Both the position numbers and the translations under genes were made by a program. Source: Mucilaginibacter limnophilus (GTDB taxonomy: Bacteria; Bacteroidota; Bacteroidia; Sphingobacteriales; Sphingobacteriaceae). Taken from it: DNA of 64,000 nt. Of the stretch, positions 50,297 to 58,683 are shown in pieces (position 1 is the first letter of the stretch; each line of letters opens with the position of its first letter). The stretch covers positions 124,001 through 188,000 of the forward strand of contig NZ_SACK01000004.1 of assembly GCF_004005815.1 (NCBI RefSeq), read 5' to 3'. Below the pieces are notes generated by a model, which saw only the letters and a program-made list of their open reading frames with translations, was not told where the DNA came from and did not search any database.

Positions 50297-52330
50297 ATGA
50301 AAACTCAATCAAATAAATTATTTGAGGCCGCGCTGGTGCAAACCGCGCTGAAACAATCCTTTATAAAGCTCGACCCTCGCATAATGGTGCGCAACCCGGT
50401 AATGTTTACAGTGGAAATAGGCACCATCATTATGGCTTATGTTACCTTTTATTCCGCAAGCCATAGCGGTCAGGGTAGTGTTGCCTATAACTTTGTGATA
50501 TTTTTAATACTGCTGCTTACCGTGCTGTTTGCCAACTTTGCCGAGGCTATTGCCGAAGCACGCGGCAAGGCACAAGCCGACAGTCTTCGCAAAACACGTG
50601 AGGAAACACCTGCCCGGGTGCTGTTAGCCAATGGCAGCATTGAAACACGTTCGTCGAATCAGCTAAAAAAAGGCGATGTGTTTGTGTGTGATGCCGGCGA
50701 TACCATTGCTACCGACGGCGAGATTATCGAAGGTATCGCGACGATTGACGAGTCGGCGATTACAGGGGAATCGGCACCGGTAATACGCGAAGCAGGCGGC
50801 GATAAATCGTCGGTAACTGGCGGTACAAAGGTATTGTCTGACCATATTAAGGTACGGGTAACCACCCAACCTGGCGAAAGTTTTCTGGATAAGATGATTG
50901 CTTTAGTTGAGGGTGCTTCACGCCAAAAAACGCCTAATGAGATAGCGTTAACTATCCTGCTGGCAAGCTTTACGCTGATATTCATTATCGTATGCGTTAC
51001 GCTGAAACCCTTTGCTGATTATGCGAATACCACCATTACTATAGCCGCATTAATATCTCTTTTCGTTTGTTTAATCCCTACAACTATCGGCGGCTTGCTG
51101 TCGGCTATTGGTATAGCCGGTATGGACAGGGCATTGCGTGCCAATGTCATTACCAAATCAGGCAAGGCTGTAGAAACCGCCGGTGATATTGACGTGCTGT
51201 TGCTTGATAAAACGGGCACCATTACTATTGGTAACCGTAAAGCCACACAGTTTTGGCCTGCGGCGCACATTTCTCCTGATGTACTGCTGAAGGCATGTGT
51301 ACTATCATCATTAGCAGATGACACACCCGAAGGGAAATCAATAATTGAGTTAGCAAAAAGCCATAATGACAAGCTGTCGGTTGAAACACCGGAGGGTGCG
51401 AAATTCATAAAATTCACTGCCGAAACCCGCTCAAGCGGCATTGATACGCCCGATGGTTTGCGCATACGTAAAGGCGCTTATGATTCGATACGCAACATCA
51501 CCCAGAAGGCAGGACATACTTTCCAGGCCGATGTGCAGGAACGTGTGGAACTTGTATCATCAAACGGTGGTACACCGTTGGTAGTGTCCCAAAACGAAAA
51601 GGTTTTAGGTGTGATTGAATTGCAGGATATTATTAAACCCGGCATAAGCGAACGCTTTGAGCGGCTCCGCAAAATGGGCGTAAAAACCGTAATGGTAACC
51701 GGCGACAACCCGCTAACGGCTAAATATATCGCCCAAAAAGCGGGAGTAGATGATTTTATCGCGGAAGCAAAACCCGAAGATAAAATGAACTGCATAAAAG
51801 CCGAACAGGCCACCGGCAAACTGGTAGCCATGATGGGCGACGGTACCAACGACGCGCCTGCGCTTGCTCAGGCCGATGTAGGCGTAGCCATGAACAGCGG
51901 CACACAGGCTGCTAAAGAAGCCGGCAATATGGTCGATCTGGATAACGACCCCACTAAGTTGATTGAAATTGTGGAAATAGGCAAGCAGTTACTTATTACC
52001 CGCGGTACGTTAACCACCTTTTCCATAGCTAATGACGTTGCCAAATACTTCGCTATTGTGCCCGCGCTTTTCATTGCCTCAATACCGGCTTTACAAGGAT
52101 TGAACATTATGGGTTTGCATAGTCCGGAAAGCGCCATACTATCGGCGGTAATATTTAACGCTATCATAATCCCGATACTGATACCACTGGCGCTTAAAGG
52201 TGTGGCTTATAAACCTATTGGTGCAAGCGCGCTGCTGCGCCGTAACCTGTTTATCTACGGTATCGGCGGCGTTGTAGCACCGTTCATCGGCATAAAATTA
52301 ATTGACCTAATTGTTGGCCTTTTCGCTTAA
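50297..52330 (+). CDS. kdpB: K(+)-transporting P-type ATPase KdpB
   Basis: 677 residues from ATG 50297; a longer frame reaches back into kdpA but that part is a shadow. P-type ATPase marks: [16 protein letters not shown] (actuator loop TGES), [14 protein letters not shown] (phosphorylated Asp), [16 protein letters not shown] and [20 protein letters not shown] (hinge). KdpB hydrolyses ATP to drive potassium through KdpA. Length is normal. Followed by kdpC after 14 bp. Confidence 0.97.
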   Translation: MKTQSNKLFEAALVQTALKQSFIKLDPRIMVRNPVMFTVEIGTIIMAYVTFYSASHSGQGSVAYNFVIFLILLLTVLFANFAEAIAEARGKAQADSLRKTREETPARVLLANGSIETRSSNQLKKGDVFVCDAGDTIATDGEIIEGIATIDESAITGESAPVIREAGGDKSSVTGGTKVLSDHIKVRVTTQPGESFLDKMIALVEGASRQKTPNEIALTILLASFTLIFIIVCVTLKPFADYANTTITIAALISLFVCLIPTTIGGLLSAIGIAGMDRALRANVITKSGKAVETAGDIDVLLLDKTGTITIGNRKATQFWPAAHISPDVLLKACVLSSLADDTPEGKSIIELAKSHNDKLSVETPEGAKFIKFTAETRSSGIDTPDGLRIRKGAYDSIRNITQKAGHTFQADVQERVELVSSNGGTPLVVSQNEKVLGVIELQDIIKPGISERFERLRKMGVKTVMVTGDNPLTAKYIAQKAGVDDFIAEAKPEDKMNCIKAEQATGKLVAMMGDGTNDAPALAQADVGVAMNSGTQAAKEAGNMVDLDNDPTKLIEIVEIGKQLLITRGTLTTFSIANDVAKYFAIVPALFIASIPALQGLNIMGLHSPESAILSAVIFNAIIIPILIPLALKGVAYKPIGASALLRRNLFIYGIGGVVAPFIGIKLIDLIVGLFA

Positions 52331-52344
52331 AATCAGAAAAAATC

Positions 52345-52905
52345 ATGAAAGCTTATATAATTCAATCCATACGTTTAACACTAGTACTAATGGTATTGTT
52401 GTGTGTCATCTATCCCTTAACTATCGCCCTTGCCGGTAAATTCTCAAAAGGTAAAGGTAACGGTGAAACCATCAGCAAAAACGGCAAAGTAGTTGGTTAT
52501 GCCCTGCTTGGCCAATCATTTACCAAACCCGAATACTTTTGGGGAAGGCCGTCGGCTGTGGGATATAACGCTGCGGGTTCGGCAGGTTCAAACAAAGGGC
52601 CTTCAAATCCCGATTATCTGAAAGAAGTATCAAACCGTATTAATACACTGCTAAAATATCATCCAGGCTTAAGCCGTGCCGATATTCCTGCCGATATGGT
52701 AACCTCTTCAGGCAGCGGCCTCGATCCTGAGATATCCGTACAGGGCGCGCTGATACAAGTAAAACGTGTGGCACAATACCGTCATCTCCATGAAAAAGCG
52801 GTAGTCCAGTTGGTTGAACAAAACACCCGCAAAGCCACCCTTGGACCTGAAGGCGTAAATGTTTTAAAACTTAACCTCGCACTCGACCAATTACAAGAGA
52901 AATAA
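52345..52905 (+). CDS. kdpC: K(+)-transporting ATPase subunit KdpC
   Basis: 186 residues with one N-terminal transmembrane helix (about 8-30) and a periplasmic domain. Family motifs are VIYPLTIALAGK, LLGQSFTKPEYFWGRPSA (the F..p.YF.gRPSA signature), SGSGLDPEISVQGALIQ and LGPEGVNVLKLNLALD. KdpC acts with KdpA/B in transport; its exact role is still debated. The next gene, for a barrel protein, starts 87 bp downstream in the same direction. Confidence 0.96.
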   Translation: MKAYIIQSIRLTLVLMVLLCVIYPLTIALAGKFSKGKGNGETISKNGKVVGYALLGQSFTKPEYFWGRPSAVGYNAAGSAGSNKGPSNPDYLKEVSNRINTLLKYHPGLSRADIPADMVTSSGSGLDPEISVQGALIQVKRVAQYRHLHEKAVVQLVEQNTRKATLGPEGVNVLKLNLALDQLQEK

Positions 52906-52992
52906 GCCTTTCGCCGCGCTGATACCCTGGCGGTAAATATGGGTCCTTCGGGTGAAGCGCGGCAGGCTGTAAATTTTATACTTAAACAAATA

Positions 52993-54048
52993 ATGAAAAC
53001 AATTATACTTTGTGCCGCTGCTTTAGCAGCAAGCCTGAGCGCTAATGCGCAAGACAGTACTTCTACCCCTTTAGTAATTTCAGGTTCGGCAGATACTTAT
53101 TATAAATATGATTTTGCCGAAAGAGTAAATATCGGTACCAGTTTTGCAAGCGACCAAAATTCGGTGTCACTGGGTATGGTGGATATCGCCCTGAAAAAAT
53201 CTACAGGTAAAGCCTCATTTGTGGGTGAATTGTCGTTCGGCCCGCGGGGACAATATCAGTCCATCCCAAACGGTGATGGTACAGATGCCAACAACGCCAA
53301 CTCGTTCCATATTCAAAACCTGAATGTAAACTATGCCTTTACCGATAAGTTTTCCATGGCGGCGGGTTACTTCGCTACGTTTGTTGGATACGAGGTGATA
53401 TCGCCGGCAGGCAACTTCAACTATTCAACATCATACCTGTTCACTAACGGGCCGTTTCAAAATGCCGGGGTAAAGGCAACATATGCCTTTTCGCCAAAAG
53501 TTAGTTTAATGGTAGGTTTGTTTAACGAGTGGAATACCTACAAAGCATCAAACGGTGTGTCAAGCATAGGCGCGCAATTGATGATAGTGCCCGTTGAAAG
53601 CTGGTCGGCTTACCTGAACGTGCTTGATGGCGGTGATGCCTACGGTGGCTACGGTACTATTTTCGACCTGACAACCGCTTACCAGGTAACCGAGAGCTTT
53701 AAAGTTGGCCTTAACGCGGCCGATTTCAGTAAACGAAATGACGGCGATGGCGGCTTTACCGGTGCAGCTTTGTACCTGCAAAACGCATTTACCGGTAATT
53801 TTGCTTTAGGCATTAGAGGTGAATACTTTAAATCGAAAAGTGGTGATAATGGTCTTACTCTTTCAGGCGTAGCGCCGGGCGAGTCGGTTACAGCTATCAC
53901 ACTCTCGGGTAATATTAAGGCTGCAGGATTAACATTTATTCCGGAGATCAGGCTCGATAACGGTTCGGCTGAACAGTTTTTTAAGAAGAATGGCGCAGCC
54001 ACTAAAACAGCTTCGCAGTTCAGCCTGGCGGCAGTTTACGCGTTTTAA
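52993..54048 (+). CDS. outer-membrane beta-barrel (porin-like) protein in the kdp operon
   Basis: 351 residues from ATG 52993; earlier in-frame codons lack a signal. Signal peptide 1-19 (SANAQ). The mature part alternates polar and hydrophobic residues in many short strands and ends SQFSLAAVYAF, with the C-terminal Phe typical of outer-membrane barrels. YYKYDFAE near the N-terminus, FTDKFSMAAGYFATFVGYEVI and TNGPFQNAGVKATY resemble the BBP2/DUF1597-type porin family of Bacteroidota. Placed between kdpC and the KdpD-like gene (12-bp gap), it may let potassium pass the outer membrane; that is inference. Confidence 0.82.
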   Translation: MKTIILCAAALAASLSANAQDSTSTPLVISGSADTYYKYDFAERVNIGTSFASDQNSVSLGMVDIALKKSTGKASFVGELSFGPRGQYQSIPNGDGTDANNANSFHIQNLNVNYAFTDKFSMAAGYFATFVGYEVISPAGNFNYSTSYLFTNGPFQNAGVKATYAFSPKVSLMVGLFNEWNTYKASNGVSSIGAQLMIVPVESWSAYLNVLDGGDAYGGYGTIFDLTTAYQVTESFKVGLNAADFSKRNDGDGGFTGAALYLQNAFTGNFALGIRGEYFKSKSGDNGLTLSGVAPGESVTAITLSGNIKAAGLTFIPEIRLDNGSAEQFFKKNGAATKTASQFSLAAVYAF

Positions 54049-54060
54049 AAACAATAATCA

Positions 54061-55194
54061 ATGGCGGCAGACGAGTCAAAAGAAAACTCTGTTAAGAAAT
54101 TCCTCGACCTGGTTAAAAAATCCAGGCGGGGAAAATTCAAGGTTTACCTGGGCATGAGCGCGGGCGTGGGCAAAACATACCGTATGCTGCAGGAAGCCCA
54201 TGCCCTGCTGCGCAACGGTATCGGCATACAAATAGGTTATATCGAAACGCATAACCGCGCCGAAACCCACGCGCTGCTTGCCGGGTTGCCGCTTATCCCG
54301 CGCCGCAAGCTGTTTTACAAAGGCAAAGAACTGGAAGAAATGGATGTGCCTGCCATTATCTCGCGCCATCCCGAGGTAGTTATTGTTGATGAGCTTGCCC
54401 ACACCAATATAGAAGGCAGCCAGAACACCAAACGCTGGCAGGATGTGATGGATATACTGGACGCGGGTATCAGCGTAATTTCGGCGGTTAATATCCAGCA
54501 TCTGGAAAGCCTGAATGAAGAGATTGAGAAGATAACCGGCATCAGCGTTAGCGAAAGAATTCCTGACAAAATACTGGAAACAGCCGATGAGATAGTGAAC
54601 ATAGACCTTACTGCCGATGAACTGATAACCCGCCTTAAAGAAGGAAAGATATACGACACTACAAAGATACAGCGTGCTTTAGGGAACTTTTTTCAAAGCG
54701 ATAAGATATTACAGTTACGCGAACTGGCGCTGAAAGAGGTAGCCCACCATGTTGAACGTAAAATCGATATTGAATTGCCCAAGCAGATAAAGCTGAGGCC
54801 TGAAAAGTTTTTGGCCTGCATATCGTCAAACGCGGGTACGGCAAAGGTAGTGATACGCAAAACGGCACGACTGGCATCGTATTACCGTTCGACATGGATA
54901 GTACTTTATGTGCAAAGTAGCGGCGAAAGTATGGACAGGATTAAGCTTAATAAACAACGCCATCTAATTAATAACTTTAAACTGGCAACAGAACTTGGCG
55001 CCGAAGTACTGAAAGTAAAAAGCGACAGTATTGCCCAAACCATTATGCAGGTGGCCGAAGAGCGTGAAGTAAGCACCATTTGTATTGGCAAACCGCACAT
55101 AAATTTATTCCAGGTGATATTGCGAACAGCTATATTTAACCAGCTTTTACGCAAAATAGCCGCAACGGAAACTGATTTGGTTATACTATCATGA
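54061..55194 (+). CDS. kdpD: KdpD input-domain protein without a kinase
   Basis: 377 residues: the N-terminal KdpD domain (about 20-230) and the universal-stress-like domain (about 245-377) only. FKVYLGMSAGVGKTYRMLQEAH is the KdpD Walker-A-like loop, and PEVVIVDELAHTNIEGSQNTKRWQDV the matching motif B; HHVERKID leads to the USP part. Full KdpD has about 890 residues with four membrane helices and a kinase; here these are missing and a separate kinase gene follows, overlapping by 4 bp (ATGA). It is cytoplasmic and probably senses potassium or a nucleotide for that kinase. Confidence 0.92.
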   Translation: MAADESKENSVKKFLDLVKKSRRGKFKVYLGMSAGVGKTYRMLQEAHALLRNGIGIQIGYIETHNRAETHALLAGLPLIPRRKLFYKGKELEEMDVPAIISRHPEVVIVDELAHTNIEGSQNTKRWQDVMDILDAGISVISAVNIQHLESLNEEIEKITGISVSERIPDKILETADEIVNIDLTADELITRLKEGKIYDTTKIQRALGNFFQSDKILQLRELALKEVAHHVERKIDIELPKQIKLRPEKFLACISSNAGTAKVVIRKTARLASYYRSTWIVLYVQSSGESMDRIKLNKQRHLINNFKLATELGAEVLKVKSDSIAQTIMQVAEEREVSTICIGKPHINLFQVILRTAIFNQLLRKIAATETDLVILS

Positions 55195-56933
55195 AAATTA
55201 AAACTAAACTTCGCCTGGGCTTCGGCTTTTTATTTGCGGTGGTGCTGTTTTTCGGGGCGCTGTCATTGTTTTATATCAATGAGATATCAAAAAGTGCCGA
55301 GATAATACTGAAGGACAATTACGAAAGCCTTCGCTATACCCGTGAAATGCGTAAGGTGCTTGACGAGCAACCGCTGCCGTTAAGCAATAGTGCTTTTAAA
55401 ACGTTTGAAAACTCCTTGATAAAGGAAGAAGTTAATATTACGGAGCACGGCGAGCAAAATGAAGTGGTTGCGCTGCGAAAGGCATTTACTTTATTAACAT
55501 CGGCACAAAACAAACCTGACGCTGAGAGGGAAGTACGCCGTCGCCTGCAAAATATTGATGATGTAAATATGCGCGCTATTGTGCGCAAAAACATTACGGC
55601 ACAAAATTCGGTTAAGCAGGCCGTGATGTTACTGGGATTCGCTGGTACTATTACTTTTTTGATACTGTTTTCGTTCTGCGTAAATTTCCCGGGCTTTGTG
55701 GCGAATCCGCTAAGGCAATTGCTTAACGGTATAAAAGAGATAAGCAAGGGCAACTACGGGCAGCGGCTAGAGTTTAGTAATAACGATGAGTTTGCCGAAG
55801 TGGCCAACGCCTTTAACCAGATGGCAGCAAAGCTTAATGACTGGGAGAGCAGCAACCTGGCCAACATTATGTCTGAAAAGAAGCGTATCGAGGCTATTAT
55901 TGAGCAGATGCAGGATGCGATTATTGGCATAAACGAGAAGGAAGAAATACTGTTTATCAATACTGTAGCAGCAAGCATCTTAAACCTGAACAACCTGCAG
56001 GCAAGCGGTATGAGCCTCAAGGAACTTAGCACCAAAAACGATCTGCTGGGGCATATCATCAAAGCAGGCCCAGCCGATAAGCCGCTTAAAATTTATGCAG
56101 ATGGTAAAGAATCATACTTTCAGTTGGAAAAAAGTGAGATTATTATCCCAAACTATGAAAAGCCGGTAGAAAGTTCGGTGATTAGAACTGGTCGCTCAGC
56201 GGGTGAAGTAATTATATTAAAAAACATCACCACTTTTAAGGAGCTTGACGAAGCGAAGACTAATTTCATAGCAACGGTATCGCACGAGTTAAAAACACCT
56301 ATATCGGCTATAAAAATGAGCCTGAAATTGCTTACAGATGAGCGCGTAGGCAAATTGAACAGCGAACAGGCCGGACTGGTTGAACAGATTAAAGAAGACA
56401 GTAGCCGTTTGCTGAAAATCACCGGCGAACTGCTCGACCTGTCACAAGTGGAAACGGGTAACATACAGCTTAATTTTGTTCCTGCCAATCCCAATGAGAT
56501 CATTAACTATGCGGTAAACGCCGTACAATTTCAGGCTGAACAAAAACATATTCAGTTGGAAGTTATAGGTAGTGACGACATGCCAAAAGTAAATGCCGAC
56601 ATTGAGAAAACTGCATGGGTACTTATTAACTTCCTGTCTAACGCGCTGCGCTATAGTCCTGAGCGATCAAAGATTATCATCAAAACAACAGTTATAAATA
56701 GCACGGTTGAGTTTTCGGTGCGCGATTTTGGTAAAGGGATTGACGAGCAGTACAGGCAAAAATTATTTGAACGGTATTTTAGAGTACCTACAGACGGTAA
56801 TAACAAAGCCGGTTCGGGGTTGGGACTTGCCATATCAAAAGATTTTATTGAGGCGCAAAACGGCAGCATAGGCGTTGAAAGCGCCATTGGCGAAGGCAGC
56901 AGGTTTTATTTTAACTTACCGGTGCAACGCTGA
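55191..56933 (+). CDS. membrane histidine kinase paired with the KdpD-like protein
   Basis: 580 residues. Two transmembrane helices (about 8-30 and 146-170) with a helical sensor region between; HAMP about 172-225; a PAS domain about 235-330; HisKA with His365 in ATVSHELKTPISAI; HATPase_c with NFLSNALRYSPE (N box), VRDFGKGIDEQ and GSGLGLAISKDFIE (G boxes). No receiver domain. It has no GAF/KdpD-type membrane region, so it is not simply the second half of KdpD but another kinase recruited to the input protein. Likely target: the sigma-54 regulator at 44897. Its stop is 2 bp from that of the converging regulator gene. Confidence 0.93.
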   Translation: MKIKTKLRLGFGFLFAVVLFFGALSLFYINEISKSAEIILKDNYESLRYTREMRKVLDEQPLPLSNSAFKTFENSLIKEEVNITEHGEQNEVVALRKAFTLLTSAQNKPDAEREVRRRLQNIDDVNMRAIVRKNITAQNSVKQAVMLLGFAGTITFLILFSFCVNFPGFVANPLRQLLNGIKEISKGNYGQRLEFSNNDEFAEVANAFNQMAAKLNDWESSNLANIMSEKKRIEAIIEQMQDAIIGINEKEEILFINTVAASILNLNNLQASGMSLKELSTKNDLLGHIIKAGPADKPLKIYADGKESYFQLEKSEIIIPNYEKPVESSVIRTGRSAGEVIILKNITTFKELDEAKTNFIATVSHELKTPISAIKMSLKLLTDERVGKLNSEQAGLVEQIKEDSSRLLKITGELLDLSQVETGNIQLNFVPANPNEIINYAVNAVQFQAEQKHIQLEVIGSDDMPKVNADIEKTAWVLINFLSNALRYSPERSKIIIKTTVINSTVEFSVRDFGKGIDEQYRQKLFERYFRVPTDGNNKAGSGLGLAISKDFIEAQNGSIGVESAIGEGSRFYFNLPVQR

Positions 56934-56935
56934 TG

Positions 56936-58537
56936 TTACACCGCCTTTATCTTCATTATTACCTTTTCAAATTCCTCGTTCGGTATGTTCGACCGGTTTT
57001 TGATGCGCGTTTTGTAGTTGTATATAGTGTTAAGTGAATACTCCAGTATCCCGGCTATTTTTTCCGGATCAACAATACCTAACCGTACCAGCGCGAATAT
57101 GCGCAGTTCGGTATTTAACAGTTGATTAGGCAGCAGCTTTACCTGATCTTCGCGGTTAAAATAGGAGTTGAATTCGTCTACAAAATTGGGGAATATCTTC
57201 AGAAACACTTTATCAAAGATGATGAATAGTTCTTCACGTTCTTTACGTAAATTGATACTGTTTATCAGCGGGCGTATCTCGTCGAATTTCTTGGTTAGGA
57301 TCTTATTTTCAATAGACATCTTGAATTTTTCCAGCTTGTTGATGTACACTGCAATCAGGTTAAAATAGTAGCCTATATATTCTTCCTTAATAGTTTCGGC
57401 TTCGTTCAGCTTATCAATAATTATTTGCTGCTGATGGTTGGCTTCCATTATCTTTTTATCGGCAATGCGCAGTTTTTTAAGTTGTTTGTAGATAATTACT
57501 GCGAAAATGATAATCACCAGCGCCAGCAGTGTTAGCAATGAACCATAAAACACCAGCGCGTTTTTTTGAAATTCGAGGTAATTGATTTTTTCGTTGGCAA
57601 TAATGGGCAGCACCGTACTCACCTGCATTTTACGCTGGCGTGCGCCGTAATAACTGGCATCGTCCATAGCCTGGCGGGTGTACACATAGGCATTTTTAAC
57701 ATCGCCGCGTTTGTGCAGCAACTGGGCAAGATTAATAGCAGCAGCCGTTTCTTTTGTCGACGAGCGGATATCGGCCATGGCAGCGGTTATAAGCAGGTTA
57801 ATTGCCTTATCAATTTGTTGGGTTTGTATGTAGATATCGCTCAGCGTTGATGCTGTAACGGCCAGTTCATGGTCGGTAAGTTTGTAACTGTTTAACAAAC
57901 GGTTCAGGTTATCGGCAGCTTCGTTCATGTTGCCTGCCTTCAGCATCCGCAAACCATCGAAATATAGATACAGGTACGAATCGGCCTTGCAAAGGGTCAA
58001 CCCCGAATCAATATAACTGCTTGCCCGGTTGTTGTACATGCGTGAGTAATGCTTGTCATTATCATAATCAGCCAAATCATAAAAAGTACGGGCGTTTAAA
58101 AAGTAGTACTCTGTTTTCGCGGTATCAGGCAGCAGTTTTACGTTTACACTTTCCAGCAGTTCAAACGTCTCTTTAAACATACCTGACGACAGTAGTATAA
58201 AACCCAATTTTACTTTTCCGTAAGATACTTTGGCCGAATCACCCAGCCTGTGCCCCAAATCCTGTAGTTTCAAGGCGTACTCAAACGACTTCTCGTAATT
58301 AAAGGTTTTGTACTCATTATACAAATTCAAGCAGGTATTGTACTGTGCCGGCAGGTTGCCTGCGGGTATGCCGTCAAATTTTTGTTGCAATACACGTATG
58401 CGTTTTATCCGTGCGGAATCAAAAACACCTTTTTGTTCAATTACTTTATTGAGTTCAGTTAGTCGGTTAGAATAATCTTGCGCTTTGGCGGCAATGCAAT
58501 ATAATATGGCAAAAGCAAGTAATGCTAATTTTTTCAT
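56936..58537 (-). CDS. membrane TPR regulator with C-terminal HTH (DUF6377-type)
   Basis: 533 residues. Signal/anchor 1-19, TPR-like helical repeats about 30-320 in the periplasm (FNYEKSFEYALKLQDLGHRL, ALSDIYIQTQQ-like units), one transmembrane helix about 325-350 (ALVFYGSLLTLLALVIIIF), a coiled coil about 355-385, and a cytoplasmic C-terminal region ending in a LuxR-like helix-turn-helix (LRIFALVRLGIVDPEKIAGI, then YSLNTIYNYKTRIK). Members of this type control SUS-like polysaccharide loci in Bacteroidota. It follows the GH97 gene in the same direction, 146 bp downstream and after a terminator, so it is controlled separately. Confidence 0.85.
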   Translation of the reverse strand: MKKLALLAFAILYCIAAKAQDYSNRLTELNKVIEQKGVFDSARIKRIRVLQQKFDGIPAGNLPAQYNTCLNLYNEYKTFNYEKSFEYALKLQDLGHRLGDSAKVSYGKVKLGFILLSSGMFKETFELLESVNVKLLPDTAKTEYYFLNARTFYDLADYDNDKHYSRMYNNRASSYIDSGLTLCKADSYLYLYFDGLRMLKAGNMNEAADNLNRLLNSYKLTDHELAVTASTLSDIYIQTQQIDKAINLLITAAMADIRSSTKETAAAINLAQLLHKRGDVKNAYVYTRQAMDDASYYGARQRKMQVSTVLPIIANEKINYLEFQKNALVFYGSLLTLLALVIIIFAVIIYKQLKKLRIADKKIMEANHQQQIIIDKLNEAETIKEEYIGYYFNLIAVYINKLEKFKMSIENKILTKKFDEIRPLINSINLRKEREELFIIFDKVFLKIFPNFVDEFNSYFNREDQVKLLPNQLLNTELRIFALVRLGIVDPEKIAGILEYSLNTIYNYKTRIKNRSNIPNEEFEKVIMKIKAV

Positions 58538-58640
58538 ATGATACAGAATACTTTGTTCAGGCGTACAGGTTTATAGTTTTGATTGGGTAGATACAGGCAA
58601 ATTAAAAAATCATCAGGTAAAATTAAATAGCCCTTAAAGC

Positions 58641-58666
58641 AAAAAAGAAGCTGTTTACACAGCTTC
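58641..58666 (-). terminator. rho-independent terminator of the GH97 gene
   Basis: Stem GAAGCTGT (58647-58654) with ACAGCTTC (58659-58666), loop TTAC; on the minus strand a run of six T follows (plus-strand A 58641-58646). It ends the susD-GH71-GH97 transcript. Confidence 0.9.
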
Positions 58667-58683
58667 CTTAATAGCAATACTCA

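Noticed and set aside
54076..54501. 141-codon minus-strand frame inside the KdpD-like gene
   Set aside because: Antisense shadow of a well-supported gene.
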